From Peptococcaceae bacterium CEB3 (GTDB lineage Bacteria; Bacillota; Desulfitobacteriia; Desulfitobacteriales; Desulfitobacteriaceae): a stretch of 64,000 bases of DNA. Position 1 is the stretch's first letter; each line of letters opens with the position of its first letter. Where the stretch lies: NCBI GenBank assembly GCA_001029295.1, contig LDXJ01000048.1, positions 16,270-80,269 on the forward strand, read 5' to 3'. Below are positions 1 to 8,842 of this stretch, piece after piece. The translations under genes and the position numbers were made by a program. A model generated the notes under the pieces. It worked only from the letters and a program-made list of their open reading frames with translations. It made no database searches and had not been told where the DNA came from.

Positions 1-35
1 CCGCGGCGAATATATACTGGTTGAAAGGAAGAGGA

Positions 36-1094
36 ATGATTCACGAACTGAGCGCTGGGGAGCTGGCGGGTTTAGCCGATCCGGCTTTAATAGATGTCCG
101 TTCCGAAGGAGAATTTGCCGCGGCGACGATTCCGGGAGCGGTTAACCTGCCCTTGTTGAATGACCGGGAGCGGGAGGAAGTAGGCAAAGTTTACACGCGG
201 GTTTCGCCGGCGGCCGCGCGGGAATTGGGCTTGCGCCTTGTCAGTCCCAAGCTCCCGCAACTGGTTTCCCAGGCCGGACAATTGGCCCGGGAGAGGCCCT
301 TGGTGCTTTTTTGCTGGCGGGGGGGCTTGCGCAGCAAGGCGTTGGCCCAAGTTTTGGATGTCATGGGGCTAACAGTTTACCGGCTGCGCGGAGGATACAA
401 AGCTTACCGGCGTTTGGTGGTTGAGTTTTTTGCCCGGGAGTTTTCCCTGGCGGTCTTTGTTTTGTGCGGGAATACCGGGGTCGGTAAAACGAACCTTTTG
501 TCTCGCCTGGGTGAGGCGGGACACCCGATCGTGGATCTGGAGGGTTTGGCCCATAACCGCGGTTCGGTTTTCGGGGGCGTCGGCTTAGGTGTTCCCCCCA
601 GTCAAAAGGATTTTGAGGCGTATTTTTATGAGAATTTGCGCTTGTTTCGGGACCGGGGATATGTTATTGTCGAATGTGAGAGCAAACGGATCGGGTCAAT
701 CAATTTGCCTGTGAGTTTCTATCGGGCTATGCAGGGGGGCGTCCGGATTTTAGTCTACGATCGCCCGGATAACCGGATACGACGCTTGACGGAGGAATAT
801 ACCCGCGTGCCCGGAGCGCTCGCCCAGATCCATGAAGCATTGCAGCGTTTAAGGAAAATCTTGGGTGACCGGAAAGTGGATGGATTGGAACAGCTGCTCC
901 GGCGTGACCCAGCGGATTTTACGCGTTTTTTGCTGGAGAAATATTATGATCCTCTGTATGCCTACCCTAATGAACCCAGTCAAGGGTATGCGCTGAGTTT
1001 GGACTATAATGATCCGGGCACTGCTACAAAGGAGTTTGAAGACTACCTTGACAAATACTTGGGTGAGTCGAGACTTTCTTTATCTGGAATATGA
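36..1094 (+). CDS. mnmH: tRNA 2-selenouridine synthase
   Basis: Rhodanese domain followed by a P-loop domain, the architecture of MnmH/SelU, which replaces sulfur by selenium in 2-thiouridine at the tRNA wobble position via a geranylated intermediate, using selenophosphate. The rhodanese active-site loop reads LFCWRGGLRS with Cys93; the Walker A is GNTGVGKT at residues 145-152. About 352 residues, normal for the family. The ATG at 36 follows AGGAAGAGG and is preferred over a TTG at 21. The 3' end overlaps the next gene. Presence of mnmH implies a selenophosphate synthetase elsewhere, probably left of the window. Family assignment is firm. Confidence 0.93.
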   Translation: MIHELSAGELAGLADPALIDVRSEGEFAAATIPGAVNLPLLNDREREEVGKVYTRVSPAAARELGLRLVSPKLPQLVSQAGQLARERPLVLFCWRGGLRSKALAQVLDVMGLTVYRLRGGYKAYRRLVVEFFAREFSLAVFVLCGNTGVGKTNLLSRLGEAGHPIVDLEGLAHNRGSVFGGVGLGVPPSQKDFEAYFYENLRLFRDRGYVIVECESKRIGSINLPVSFYRAMQGGVRILVYDRPDNRIRRLTEEYTRVPGALAQIHEALQRLRKILGDRKVDGLEQLLRRDPADFTRFLLEKYYDPLYAYPNEPSQGYALSLDYNDPGTATKEFEDYLDKYLGESRLSLSGI

Positions 1095-1827
1095 AATCGA
1101 ACAGAACAAGCCGGGCTTGCTGGGGGCCGTGACCACGTTGCTCGGAATGTTGGAGATGAACATTGTTACGGTCGCCAGCATCGGAGAGACGAGAAGGGGA
1201 TTCCTCCTGGATGCTTCTTCGCCTCGGAAAGTGGAGGCGCTGGCTAAGGCCTTGTCTGAGGTGGATCAGATTCGGGTTACGGCCCTGAGAGAGCCCAATT
1301 TGTTGGACCGCGTCGCTTTGAGACACGGCAAGCGCCTGAGTCTTGCCTCCAGCGATCCGCCGACATATCGCTTCATCCGTGAAGAATTGGGTGTTTTGGT
1401 AGACTTTTTGGGGGATACTTTAGTTGAAGGCGGCCAGCAAATCATCGGCATGAGGGGGATGCCCAGGGTAGGGAAAACGGAGGCTGCCATTGCCGCCTGT
1501 GTTTATGCCAATAAGCGCTGGGTTCTGCTCTCATCCACAATCATCCGCCAGACCCTGAGAACCGAGGTACTGGAAGACGCGCAGGAGTGTGTATTTTTAA
1601 TAGACGGGATAACGAGCACTTCCCGCGGCGGCGACAGCCACTGGCACCTGCTGGAAAAAGTGATGCCGATGTCCACGCCGAAGGTCATTGAGCATCCGGA
1701 CGTTTTTCTGCGCGATGGGCGTTTGCAGGTGAAATTTGACTCCGTGATCGAAATTCGCCACAGTCCCGGTGATGAGATCAGAATGGAAGAGGTACCGACC
1801 AGCTTTTCCGCATTTGACTTAAGTTAA
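1048..1827 (+). CDS. YmfK-like DUF3388 protein
   Basis: Matches the YmfK/DUF3388 family found next to rodZ and pgsA in Bacillus. The first ~75 residues look like an ACT-type regulatory domain (pattern around NKPGLLGAVTTLLGML), and the rest contains a glycine-rich segment, GMRGMPRVGKT, resembling a P-loop. Biochemical function is unknown. The start is uncertain: the frame is open back to an ATG at 1009, with a TTG at 1036, a TTG at 1048 and a GTG at 1063; none has an ideally spaced Shine-Dalgarno, although AAGGAG lies at 1028-1033. It overlaps the mnmH 3' end, so translation is probably coupled. Confidence 0.82.
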   Translation: MTNTWVSRDFLYLEYEIEQNKPGLLGAVTTLLGMLEMNIVTVASIGETRRGFLLDASSPRKVEALAKALSEVDQIRVTALREPNLLDRVALRHGKRLSLASSDPPTYRFIREELGVLVDFLGDTLVEGGQQIIGMRGMPRVGKTEAAIAACVYANKRWVLLSSTIIRQTLRTEVLEDAQECVFLIDGITSTSRGGDSHWHLLEKVMPMSTPKVIEHPDVFLRDGRLQVKFDSVIEIRHSPGDEIRMEEVPTSFSAFDLS

Positions 1828-1845
1828 CGGGAGGAGGGTTGCTTC

Positions 1846-2670
1846 ATGGCGGGCGAAGGGAACATTTTGCGCACAGCCAGGGAAAGTAAAGGCTGGACTT
1901 TGCCGGAAACCGAAGAGGCGACGAAAATTCGGGTGCGTTATTTACAAGCCCTTGAGGAAGAAAACTATGCGATTCTACCGGGAGCCGCTTACAGTAAAGG
2001 TTTCTTGCGGACCTACGCTAACCATTTGGGTCTCGATCCGGAGGAAATAATAGGACTTTATAAAATGTCGGCGCAGCCCCAGACCCCTCCGGCATTGGAG
2101 GGTCCCCTGACTCCGCTTAAGTCGCGCCCGGTTTGGTTCAGGCCGGCGGTCGCGGGTGTGATGGCGCTCTTGGCCATCGTTCTGGTCATCGGGATTTCGC
2201 AGTGGACCCGCAACCCGGGCCCGTCCGCCAATTCGGGGTATACGCCGAGTGCTCTGCCCAGTCCGCCCAAACCCCAGAAGCCCGCCAAGAAGACGAATCC
2301 GCCGGCGTCTCAGGGCAAGCCGTCCGGCACGGCCCAAGCGGGCGGAACAGTCGCGGGAGGAACCGCGCCGAGTACTACCGGGCAGGGTACGACGTCCGCG
2401 GCCACAACCCCCACGAGCGGCGTGACCGCCAAACTGGTGTTTACCCAGGATGTCTGGATAGAATTCAACGTGGACGGGCAGGCTCCCGTTCAGCAGTACT
2501 TTCATGCGGGTACGACGAAGGAAATCACGGCCACAGACAAGATTGACCTAATGACTGTGGGCAATGCCGGCGGACTCTCCATAACGGTCAATGGCAAAGC
2601 GGTTCCTTCGCTGGGCGGCAACGGGCAGGTGGTAAACAGTATTATCTTAGACAAAGCGCATTACGGTTGA
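1846..2670 (+). CDS. rodZ: RodZ-like helix-turn-helix membrane protein
   Basis: An N-terminal Xre-type helix-turn-helix (residues ~5-70, with the RodZ-typical YLQALEEENY segment), a proline/threonine/alanine-rich linker, one transmembrane helix around residues 105-122 (VAGVMALLAIVLVIG) and a C-terminal extracytoplasmic DUF4115 domain. RodZ links MreB filaments to the wall-elongation machinery. 274 residues. ATG follows GGGAGGAGGG. It lies 18 bp after the YmfK-like gene, the same neighbourhood as in Bacillus. The long low-complexity PAKKTNPP…TTPTSG linker is typical of RodZ in clostridia. Confidence 0.88.
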   Translation: MAGEGNILRTARESKGWTLPETEEATKIRVRYLQALEEENYAILPGAAYSKGFLRTYANHLGLDPEEIIGLYKMSAQPQTPPALEGPLTPLKSRPVWFRPAVAGVMALLAIVLVIGISQWTRNPGPSANSGYTPSALPSPPKPQKPAKKTNPPASQGKPSGTAQAGGTVAGGTAPSTTGQGTTSAATTPTSGVTAKLVFTQDVWIEFNVDGQAPVQQYFHAGTTKEITATDKIDLMTVGNAGGLSITVNGKAVPSLGGNGQVVNSIILDKAHYG

Positions 2671-2697
2671 GAGCCGGCCGGGAAAGGGGATAGCATT

Positions 2698-3189
2698 TTG
2701 GCTAAGGATGCTTCGTTTGACATTGTTTCTCAAGTGGACACGCAGGAGGTGACAAATGCCGTCCATCAGGCCCAAAAGGAAATCGAACAACGTTTTGACT
2801 TTAAGAACAGCAAATCCTCAATCAGTCTGGAAGGAGACCGCCTGGTGCTGGTCTCAGATGATGATTTTAAACTGCGCAACGTCGTGGATATCTTGGAAGG
2901 AAAACTGGTCAAGCGTCAGGTTTCCCTGAAAGCTCTGGAGTACGGCAAGGTGCAGGCGGCAGCCGGTGACACGGTGCGCCAGGAAGTCAAGCTGATCCAA
3001 GGCATTGCCACAGAGAAGGCCAAACAGATTAACAAGCGGATCAAAGACAGTAAGATCAAGGTTACGAGTTCCATTCAGGGAGAACAAATCCGGGTGAGCG
3101 GGAAGAATAAAGATGACCTGCAAGCGGTGATCGCCCTGCTTAAGAAAGAAGATTGGGGCCTTGAGCTGCAGTTTATCAACTACCGCTAA
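2698..3189 (+). CDS. YajQ family nucleotide-binding protein
   Basis: 163 residues, the standard YajQ length, with the hallmark segments FDIVSQVD, EIEQRFDFKNSKSSI and IKDSKIKVTSSIQGEQIRVS. Some YajQ proteins bind cyclic di-GMP; others bind tRNA or nucleotides, so the role here is open. The start is a TTG at 2698 preceded by GAAAGGGGA. It follows rodZ by 27 bp and probably shares its transcript. Confidence 0.9.
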   Translation: MAKDASFDIVSQVDTQEVTNAVHQAQKEIEQRFDFKNSKSSISLEGDRLVLVSDDDFKLRNVVDILEGKLVKRQVSLKALEYGKVQAAAGDTVRQEVKLIQGIATEKAKQINKRIKDSKIKVTSSIQGEQIRVSGKNKDDLQAVIALLKKEDWGLELQFINYR

Positions 3190-3190
3190 G

Positions 3191-5221
3191 ATGAAAGGGA
3201 TGGGCGAAGCGAAAGAGGAAAAGACGGCCTTGCGGGAGAGGACGCTTTTTTTACCCATGAATCGCCAAGACATGCGCCGGCGTGGCTGGGAAGAGCTCGA
3301 TTTTCTCCTGATCAGCGGGGACGCTTATGTCGACCACCCCAGCTTTGGGGCGGCCATTATTTCCCGTTGCCTGGAGAAGAAGGGCTATCGGGTCGGGGTC
3401 CTGGCTCAACCGGACTGGAGGGATTTGGAGGTTTTCCGCGGTATGGGGCGCCCCCGCCTGGCCTGCCTGATCACCGGGGGGAATCTCGACTCGCTGGTAA
3501 ACCATTACACCGCGGCCAAAAAAAGGCGCTCAAACGACGCTTATTCCCCCGGGGGGGCGAGCGGGAGGCGGCCGGACCGGGCGACGATTGTCTACTCTAA
3601 CCGCGTGCGGGAGGCTTTACCCGGCGTGCCGGTGATTATCGGCGGGATCGAAGCTTCCTTGCGGCGCTTTGCCCATTATGACTACTGGAGCGATAAGGTG
3701 CGGCGCTCAATCTTGTTGGACAGTCAGGCAGACCTCCTGGTCTACGGCATGGGGGAACGGGCGATTTTAGAAATAGCCCGGGAGTTGAGTTCGGGCAAAG
3801 AGATCGGGGAGCTTCTTGACCTGCGGGGGACCGTGGTTTTGGAGCGGACCTTAGATTGGGCCGGGCCGGAGCGCGGGGATCGCTTAATCCTGCCTTCTTT
3901 TGAGGATATTTTCGCTTCAAAACGCCGCTATGCCGAATCCTTTATGGAGCAGTATCAGCAGCAGGATCCTGTCCGGGGGAAGACTCTCGTCGAATTTTAC
4001 CGGCAGGACCGCAAAGTTGTCCGGCAAAACCCGCCCCAAGAGCCCTTGAGTCAGAGCGAGATGGACGAAATTTACGCTCTCCCCTATACGGGGACTTATC
4101 ATCCTCAATACGGGCGGGAGGGAGTGCCGGCGCTGCAGGAGGTAGAGTTCAGTTTGGTCAGCGCCCGGGGTTGTTATGGGTCCTGCTCTTTTTGTGCCCT
4201 GACTTTTCACCAGGGACGCATCGTCCAGAGCCGGAGCGCCCAGTCTATTGTGCGGGAAGCGAAAAGGTTGACCGCCAGTCCCCGTTTCAAGGGCTATATT
4301 CACGATGTCGGCGGGCCGACCGCCAACTTCAGGCGGCCGGCTTGCCCGGGCCAATTGAAAAGAGGCGCCTGTGCTCAGCGCCAGTGCCTTTATCCCTCCC
4401 CCTGCGACCGGATTGACCTGGATCACGGGGAATATCTGGAACTCCTGCGGGCTCTGCGCAGCCTGCCGGGTGTGAAAAAGGTCTTCGTCCGTTCAGGTAT
4501 CCGCTACGACGCGGTGCTCGCCGATAAGAATACCCCTTTTCTGCGCGAACTTTGTCAATACCATGTGAGCGGCCAGCTCAAAGTAGCTCCCGAGCATGTC
4601 AGCCCGTCCGTGCTGAAGCGTATGGGGAAGCCGGGTCCGGAGGTTTACGCCGAATTTGTGCGGGAGTTCAAACAGGTGAATGAGGATTTGGGCAAGAAGC
4701 AGTATCTTGTGCCCTATCTCATGTCTTCCCATCCGGGGAGCGGTTTGAAAGAGGCGGTGGAATTGGCGGAATTTGTCCGCGATCTCGGTGTCAATCCGGA
4801 ACAGGTCCAGGACTTTATTCCGACTCCCGGGACTTTATCGACATGTATGTATTACACCGGCCTCGATCCGCGCACAATGGAAAAAGTATATGTGCCGAAA
4901 GGGGTCCGGGAAAAAGCCAGGCAGAGGGCCTTAATCCAATACCGCAATCCGGCCAACTATTCTTTGGTGGAGGAGGCCTTGCGTCTGGCCGGGCGGGAGG
5001 ATCTAATCGGGTACGGCAAAAAGTGCCTGATCAAGCCACGAAACAGCGAACACGGCAAACACGGCAAAAACGGAGAAAGCGGAAAAAGCGGCCAAAGCGG
5101 GAAGCGCGGGAAACAGAGAGCGGCAAACAGGGGCGGTCGTCACCCCTTGACAGGTCCGAATTCATCCAGGAGGGCGTCTTCGACTTCGTCCAGGGCAAGC
5201 AAGGCCAGTTCTTTCAAATAG
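3191..5221 (+). CDS. YgiQ family radical SAM protein
   Basis: Full YgiQ architecture: N-terminal domain (LDFLLISGDAYVDHPSFG), radical SAM domain with CxxxCxxC at Cys328, Cys332 and Cys335 (ARGCYGSCSFC), and the C-terminal YgiQ-specific domain. Function of the family is not settled. The start is ambiguous: ATG 3191 is used here; ATG 3257 (MNRQDM) would better match the usual family N-terminus. The last ~60 residues are a low-complexity Gly/Lys/Ser tail built on 9-bp repeats (from ~5040), unlike the conserved family, and the final 82 bp overlap the convergent gene at 5140. Confidence 0.88.
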   Translation: MKGMGEAKEEKTALRERTLFLPMNRQDMRRRGWEELDFLLISGDAYVDHPSFGAAIISRCLEKKGYRVGVLAQPDWRDLEVFRGMGRPRLACLITGGNLDSLVNHYTAAKKRRSNDAYSPGGASGRRPDRATIVYSNRVREALPGVPVIIGGIEASLRRFAHYDYWSDKVRRSILLDSQADLLVYGMGERAILEIARELSSGKEIGELLDLRGTVVLERTLDWAGPERGDRLILPSFEDIFASKRRYAESFMEQYQQQDPVRGKTLVEFYRQDRKVVRQNPPQEPLSQSEMDEIYALPYTGTYHPQYGREGVPALQEVEFSLVSARGCYGSCSFCALTFHQGRIVQSRSAQSIVREAKRLTASPRFKGYIHDVGGPTANFRRPACPGQLKRGACAQRQCLYPSPCDRIDLDHGEYLELLRALRSLPGVKKVFVRSGIRYDAVLADKNTPFLRELCQYHVSGQLKVAPEHVSPSVLKRMGKPGPEVYAEFVREFKQVNEDLGKKQYLVPYLMSSHPGSGLKEAVELAEFVRDLGVNPEQVQDFIPTPGTLSTCMYYTGLDPRTMEKVYVPKGVREKARQRALIQYRNPANYSLVEEALRLAGREDLIGYGKKCLIKPRNSEHGKHGKNGESGKSGQSGKRGKQRAANRGGRHPLTGPNSSRRASSTSSRASKASSFK

Positions 5222-5769
5222 ACGCCGTCCGGTTCCCCGGCCGTAAAGCCGGCGAAGTCGAGAATGGGTTCATCCGCGTAAAATTTAGAGACAGAGAACT
5301 TGGCGTCCGCGGCGCCTTCTTCCGGTTCGTAGCGCAAGAGGTAGAACTCTGTCGGGTCAAGGACGCTCTGCAGAAATATGGTCTGCCCGGGAGTGACAAA
5401 GACGACTCGGGCATCTTCATACTCACGGTTGATGAATTGCAAAGTAAAGGCCTGGACAAGGGATTCCCGCGCATCTCCCCGACCGGAGAGGTCCCGGTCC
5501 CGGCCGCGGTTGCGGCTGTGCGGTTCGGGCCAACTGAATTCTTTTTCCGAGGAGTGCTCGGCTTCCATTTCTTCCGCCAGAACTTCCAAGCGCCGGGAAA
5601 CGGCATCCGGAACAGTGTACTCCGGGCAGGTGTTGGAACGGCAGTGATAAACAGGCACGCGGTGGATTTGGCCGACCCCGTGGGCTAAGTCGACGGGCAA
5701 TGTGCGTATACTTAAATATCCTTCATCCCCGCAGCCGCAGACATCGACCGGCTCCAGAAAATTCGACAT
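5140..5769 (-). CDS. Conserved hypothetical protein with CxC–Cx4C motif
   Basis: About 209 residues. The N-terminus contains VCGCG and, some 35 residues later, YHCRSNTCPEYTVP, together a plausible zinc-binding pair that recalls MqsA/YgiT-type N-terminal domains although the spacing differs. The rest is acidic and has no motif I recognise. The ATG at 5769 is chosen because AAAGGA precedes it by about 9 bp; the longer reading frame to 5802 lacks a ribosome binding site. It converges on and overlaps the end of the YgiQ gene. No function can be assigned. Confidence 0.65.
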   Translation of the reverse strand: MSNFLEPVDVCGCGDEGYLSIRTLPVDLAHGVGQIHRVPVYHCRSNTCPEYTVPDAVSRRLEVLAEEMEAEHSSEKEFSWPEPHSRNRGRDRDLSGRGDARESLVQAFTLQFINREYEDARVVFVTPGQTIFLQSVLDPTEFYLLRYEPEEGAADAKFSVSKFYADEPILDFAGFTAGEPDGVYLKELALLALDEVEDALLDEFGPVKG

Positions 5770-5923
5770 TCTAACCATTCCTTTCGCTGCGCTCAGACGC
5801 AAAACGTCATGACGACAGTGCCTTTCTTAAGCTCGGTTTTGAACAGTGCACTGATATATCCACTATTTTGCCACGTTTTCGGCTTTGAGACAACACTGGG
5901 CGGGGATTCAATTTTTTTACTTT

Positions 5924-5953
5924 TTGACACTTGGGGAAAAATTGGTTTATACT
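5924..5953 (+). promoter_or_regulatory. Sigma-A-type promoter upstream of rimO
   Basis: TTGACA at 5924-5929 and TATACT at 5948-5953, spacer 18 bp, about 70 bp before the rimO start. It lies in the divergent spacer between the 5769 minus gene and rimO. Confidence 0.65.
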
Positions 5954-6022
5954 ATGTGAGTAAAGTGTTTAGGGCTTCACGGAAACTCATCGTGCGGGAA
6001 GAAGCTTACGAGGTGCGAGAAT

Positions 6023-7357
6023 TTGACCGTCAAAGCAGCGATTGTGACTCTGGGCTGTCCCAAGAACCAGGTGGACAGTGAGGTAATGGCCGGGATCTTG
6101 GGCGAGGAATATGAACTGACGGATCAGCCTGCGGAGGCGGAGATTATCCTTGTCAATACCTGTACCTTTATCGATCCGGCCAAGGAAGAGTCGATCGATA
6201 CCATCTTGGAGATGGCGCGTTATAAGGAGGAGGGCCGGTGCAAAACCCTGATAGCTTGCGGTTGCCTGGCTCAGCGCTACAAAGAAAAGCTGATGGACGA
6301 GATCCCGGAGATTGACGGGGTCTTCGGCACCGGGGGTGTGGGGGAAGTGCGGCAATGGGTGGCTGAGGCGCGCCGCGCGGGAGCCCCGTTTCCCCGGGAG
6401 GGAAGGCCGGATTGCAGCTATCCGGAAGAAGTGGGACGCAAACGTTCCGGACCTCGGCATTGGGCCTACGTGAAGGTGGCTGAAGGGTGTGACAACGCTT
6501 GTACATATTGTGTCATCCCGCAGGTGCGGGGGCCCTATCGCAGCCGGACTGAGGAATCGGTATTGGCTGAAGTCCGCCGCCTGGCGGCGGAAGGGGTGAA
6601 GGAAGTCATCCTGGTTGCCCAGGACACATCCCGCTATGGCAGGGATCTTTACGGTGAATTGCGATTACCGGCTCTCATTCGCAAAATCGCCGGAGTGGAT
6701 GGGATCCGTTGGATCCGGCTGATGTACTGCTACCCGGATCTGGTGACAGATGAACTGATTGACACCATGCGGCAGGAACCCAAAGTGTGCAGTTACCTCG
6801 ATTTGCCGCTTCAGCACGCCTCTGACAAGGTATTGCGGGAAATGAACCGGAGAGGTACCTGTGCCGAGTCAAAAGAACTCATTGGCAAGCTGCGGCGGGC
6901 TTTGCCGGATATAAGGATCCGGACGACTTTGATTACCGGTTTCCCGGGTGAAAGCGAAGAAGAGTTTGAGCAGCTCCTGCGTTTTGTGCAAGAGACAGAG
7001 TTTGATCGCTTGGGGGCATTTGCCTACTCCCGGGAAGAAAGCACTCCGGCTGCCGGGCGTCCCGATCAGGTCCCGCCGGATATCGGAGAGGCTCGCCGGG
7101 ACCGGATCATGGCCCTGCAGCAGGAAGTCGCCCTCAGACGGCAGAGACGTTGGGTTGGGCGCACGCTGCAAGTCCTGTTGGAAGAGTTGCTGCCGGATGG
7201 TCGCTGGTTGGGGCGGACGGAAGGAGATGCTCCCGAGATCGACGGGCAGGTCTATGTTGAAAATAAAACGACACGTTGTCTGAATCCGGGTGATTTTGTC
7301 GCCGTGAAAGTTCTGGAAGCGGACAGCTATGATTTAACGGGAGAGGTTGTTTTGTGA
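6023..7357 (+). CDS. rimO: Ribosomal protein S12 methylthiotransferase
   Basis: Radical SAM methylthiotransferase that modifies a conserved aspartate of ribosomal protein S12. N-terminal UPF0004 domain with cluster cysteines Cys12, Cys47 and Cys81 (LGCPKN, VNTC, ACGC); radical SAM motif CDNACTYC at Cys156, Cys160 and Cys163; C-terminal TRAM domain. 444 residues, usual length. The LGCPKNQVDSE signature separates RimO from MiaB. TTG start at 6023 with GAGGTG seven bases upstream. The stop overlaps the pgsA start by four bases. Confidence 0.95.
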   Translation: MTVKAAIVTLGCPKNQVDSEVMAGILGEEYELTDQPAEAEIILVNTCTFIDPAKEESIDTILEMARYKEEGRCKTLIACGCLAQRYKEKLMDEIPEIDGVFGTGGVGEVRQWVAEARRAGAPFPREGRPDCSYPEEVGRKRSGPRHWAYVKVAEGCDNACTYCVIPQVRGPYRSRTEESVLAEVRRLAAEGVKEVILVAQDTSRYGRDLYGELRLPALIRKIAGVDGIRWIRLMYCYPDLVTDELIDTMRQEPKVCSYLDLPLQHASDKVLREMNRRGTCAESKELIGKLRRALPDIRIRTTLITGFPGESEEEFEQLLRFVQETEFDRLGAFAYSREESTPAAGRPDQVPPDIGEARRDRIMALQQEVALRRQRRWVGRTLQVLLEELLPDGRWLGRTEGDAPEIDGQVYVENKTTRCLNPGDFVAVKVLEADSYDLTGEVVL

Positions 7358-7911
7358 ATTTGCCCAATCGCTTGACCTTGGCGCGCATCATCATAATCCC
7401 CGTGTTTATGGCTTTCCTGCTCTTGCAGGTGCCGCGGGGGCATACTCTTTTTGCCCATCAGGACGTAGTCGCGGCCGTGATCTTTATTCTGGCCTCAGCG
7501 ACCGACGGGCTTGACGGCTATATAGCGCGCAAACGGCATCAAGTCACGGTGTTGGGGAAGTTTATGGATCCGCTGGCTGATAAGCTCTTGGTCTCCGCCG
7601 CTTTGATTTCCCTGGTGCAGCTGGGGGACGTCCCGGCCTGGATAGCCTGGACCATTTTGGGACGGGAGTTTGCCGTCACCGGCTTAAGAGCCATCGCCGC
7701 CGCCGACGGGCATGTGATCAGTGCGAGCAAGCTGGGAAAAATCAAGACCGTAACCCAGGTCATCGCCATTTCGGCGATTCTCCTGCATGATTGGCCGTTT
7801 GCTTTGCTGAACATTCCCGTGGGGCAGCCTTTCTTGTACATTGCTCTCGTTTTTACGATTATCTCGGGGATTGATTACTTACTTAAGGCCAGACTCCTGT
7901 TGCGCAAGTAA
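7354..7911 (+). CDS. pgsA: Phosphatidylglycerophosphate synthase
   Basis: CDP-diacylglycerol–glycerol-3-phosphate 3-phosphatidyltransferase, the committed step to phosphatidylglycerol in the cytoplasmic membrane. It carries the CDP-alcohol phosphotransferase signature DGLDGYIAR followed by G…DPLAD, residues ~48-75. Several hydrophobic helices; 185 residues. GTG start overlaps the rimO stop (GTGA), indicating translational coupling. pgsA next to cinA–recA is a Gram-positive order. Confidence 0.95.
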   Translation: MNLPNRLTLARIIIIPVFMAFLLLQVPRGHTLFAHQDVVAAVIFILASATDGLDGYIARKRHQVTVLGKFMDPLADKLLVSAALISLVQLGDVPAWIAWTILGREFAVTGLRAIAAADGHVISASKLGKIKTVTQVIAISAILLHDWPFALLNIPVGQPFLYIALVFTIISGIDYLLKARLLLRK

Positions 7912-7971
7912 TGGACGGCGAACAATGACGGCGGGCGGCCCGCCGGCAAGAGAACTTATCTTGGAGAAGGC

Positions 7972-8032
7972 AAAAAGCCGCGTTGGCAGCCCATTAGCTT
8001 TTAGAATGCTTTTGGGCTCTTGGGGCTTTTTT
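7972..8032 (+). terminator. Probable terminator after pgsA
   Basis: AAAAAGCC (7972-7979) pairs with GGCTTTTT (8024-8031), enclosing a second stem AGCCCA (7988-7993)/TGGGCT (8013-8018); the structure runs into TTTTTT. The rest of the pgsA–8300 spacer (about 390 bp) has a small hairpin near 8085-8098 and a promoter near 8251; I see no gene in it. Confidence 0.5.
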
Positions 8033-8250
8033 AGTGGTGCCGCACTGGCGGCACAGGGGTCGGATGTTGCCGGTAAAGGAACTCGCCCCGCGTGCGGGGA
8101 AGTTGTCTCTTTATGGAGCCTGAAGGATCGTTTACTTTTGAAGAAGTTATTTTTGTGCTTGATTTCTGCTCGTTTGGCAGCGAAAGGCTGTCCGATGTGC
8201 CGAATTTGCGTTTTGGGAAAATGTTCTTGTTCGGTTCTTGTTATACTCCG

Positions 8251-8259
8251 TGCTATAAT
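8251..8259 (+). promoter_or_regulatory. Extended -10 promoter for the 8300–10311 operon
   Basis: TG at 8251-8252, one base, then a perfect TATAAT at 8254-8259. No good -35 box at 17 bp, consistent with an extended -10 promoter. It is 41 bp before the ATG at 8300. Confidence 0.55.
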
Positions 8260-8299
8260 GTCAATATGACGTGCAGTATGTCGAAACGGAGGGCAAGAG

Positions 8300-8842
8300 A
8301 TGACCAAAGAAAGGATAAAAATTATCAGTCTGGTCGGGCTCCTGGTCTTTGGCCTATTGCTGAGCGCTCGTTTGCTTTACAATGAGAAATGGGTGGATGC
8401 TAACCTGATTCGCCAGAGCCAGCAGATTCCGGGCGTTGTTTCCGTTGGAGTGGTGGGTTCGTCAGGGCGGCAGGAGTTCGATGTAACAACCAAGAATGTC
8501 AGCGATTTGTCCGAAACCAGTGCGATGCTGAGCAGACTGGCCGGGAAACTGCCGATTCGCTATTTGGATAATCGGAGCCCGGCCCTGGAAGCGGTATATA
8601 ATCAGATGCAGTTTGCTTTGCAGGAGGGAATTGTGCGCGGGGATTTTGTGCGCATGGCGCAGCAGGTCGCAGCCTTGGGGAAGAAAGCCGGCGCGCAAGT
8701 CAACTTAACGATGGACAGTGATGAAATCTATCTCACACTGACTCAGGGAACCCATCAATTGGTCGCTGTCCTGGACCGGCACGGAGAAGGAAAGTTTTTG
8801 CCCAGTGAGGCCCAGGCGGTGAGTAAGGGGGGATCCGCGTGA
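8300..8842 (+). CDS. Membrane-anchored protein paired with FtsH-like protease
   Basis: 180 residues. One N-terminal transmembrane helix (residues ~9-26, IISLVGLLVFGLLLSARLL) and a ~150-residue domain that should lie outside the membrane. The segment after the helix (IPGVVSVGVVGSSG) has the alternating pattern seen in the FtsH extracytoplasmic domain, but I would not call homology from reading alone. ATG 8300 follows GGAGGGC. The stop overlaps the start of the FtsH-like gene (GTGA), so the two are translationally coupled and probably act together. Specific function unknown. Confidence 0.75.
   Translation: MTKERIKIISLVGLLVFGLLLSARLLYNEKWVDANLIRQSQQIPGVVSVGVVGSSGRQEFDVTTKNVSDLSETSAMLSRLAGKLPIRYLDNRSPALEAVYNQMQFALQEGIVRGDFVRMAQQVAALGKKAGAQVNLTMDSDEIYLTLTQGTHQLVAVLDRHGEGKFLPSEAQAVSKGGSA

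Noticed and set aside
5809..6081. Plus-strand 90-codon frame before rimO
   Set aside because: Covers the rimO promoter and start; no ribosome site; no sensible domain.
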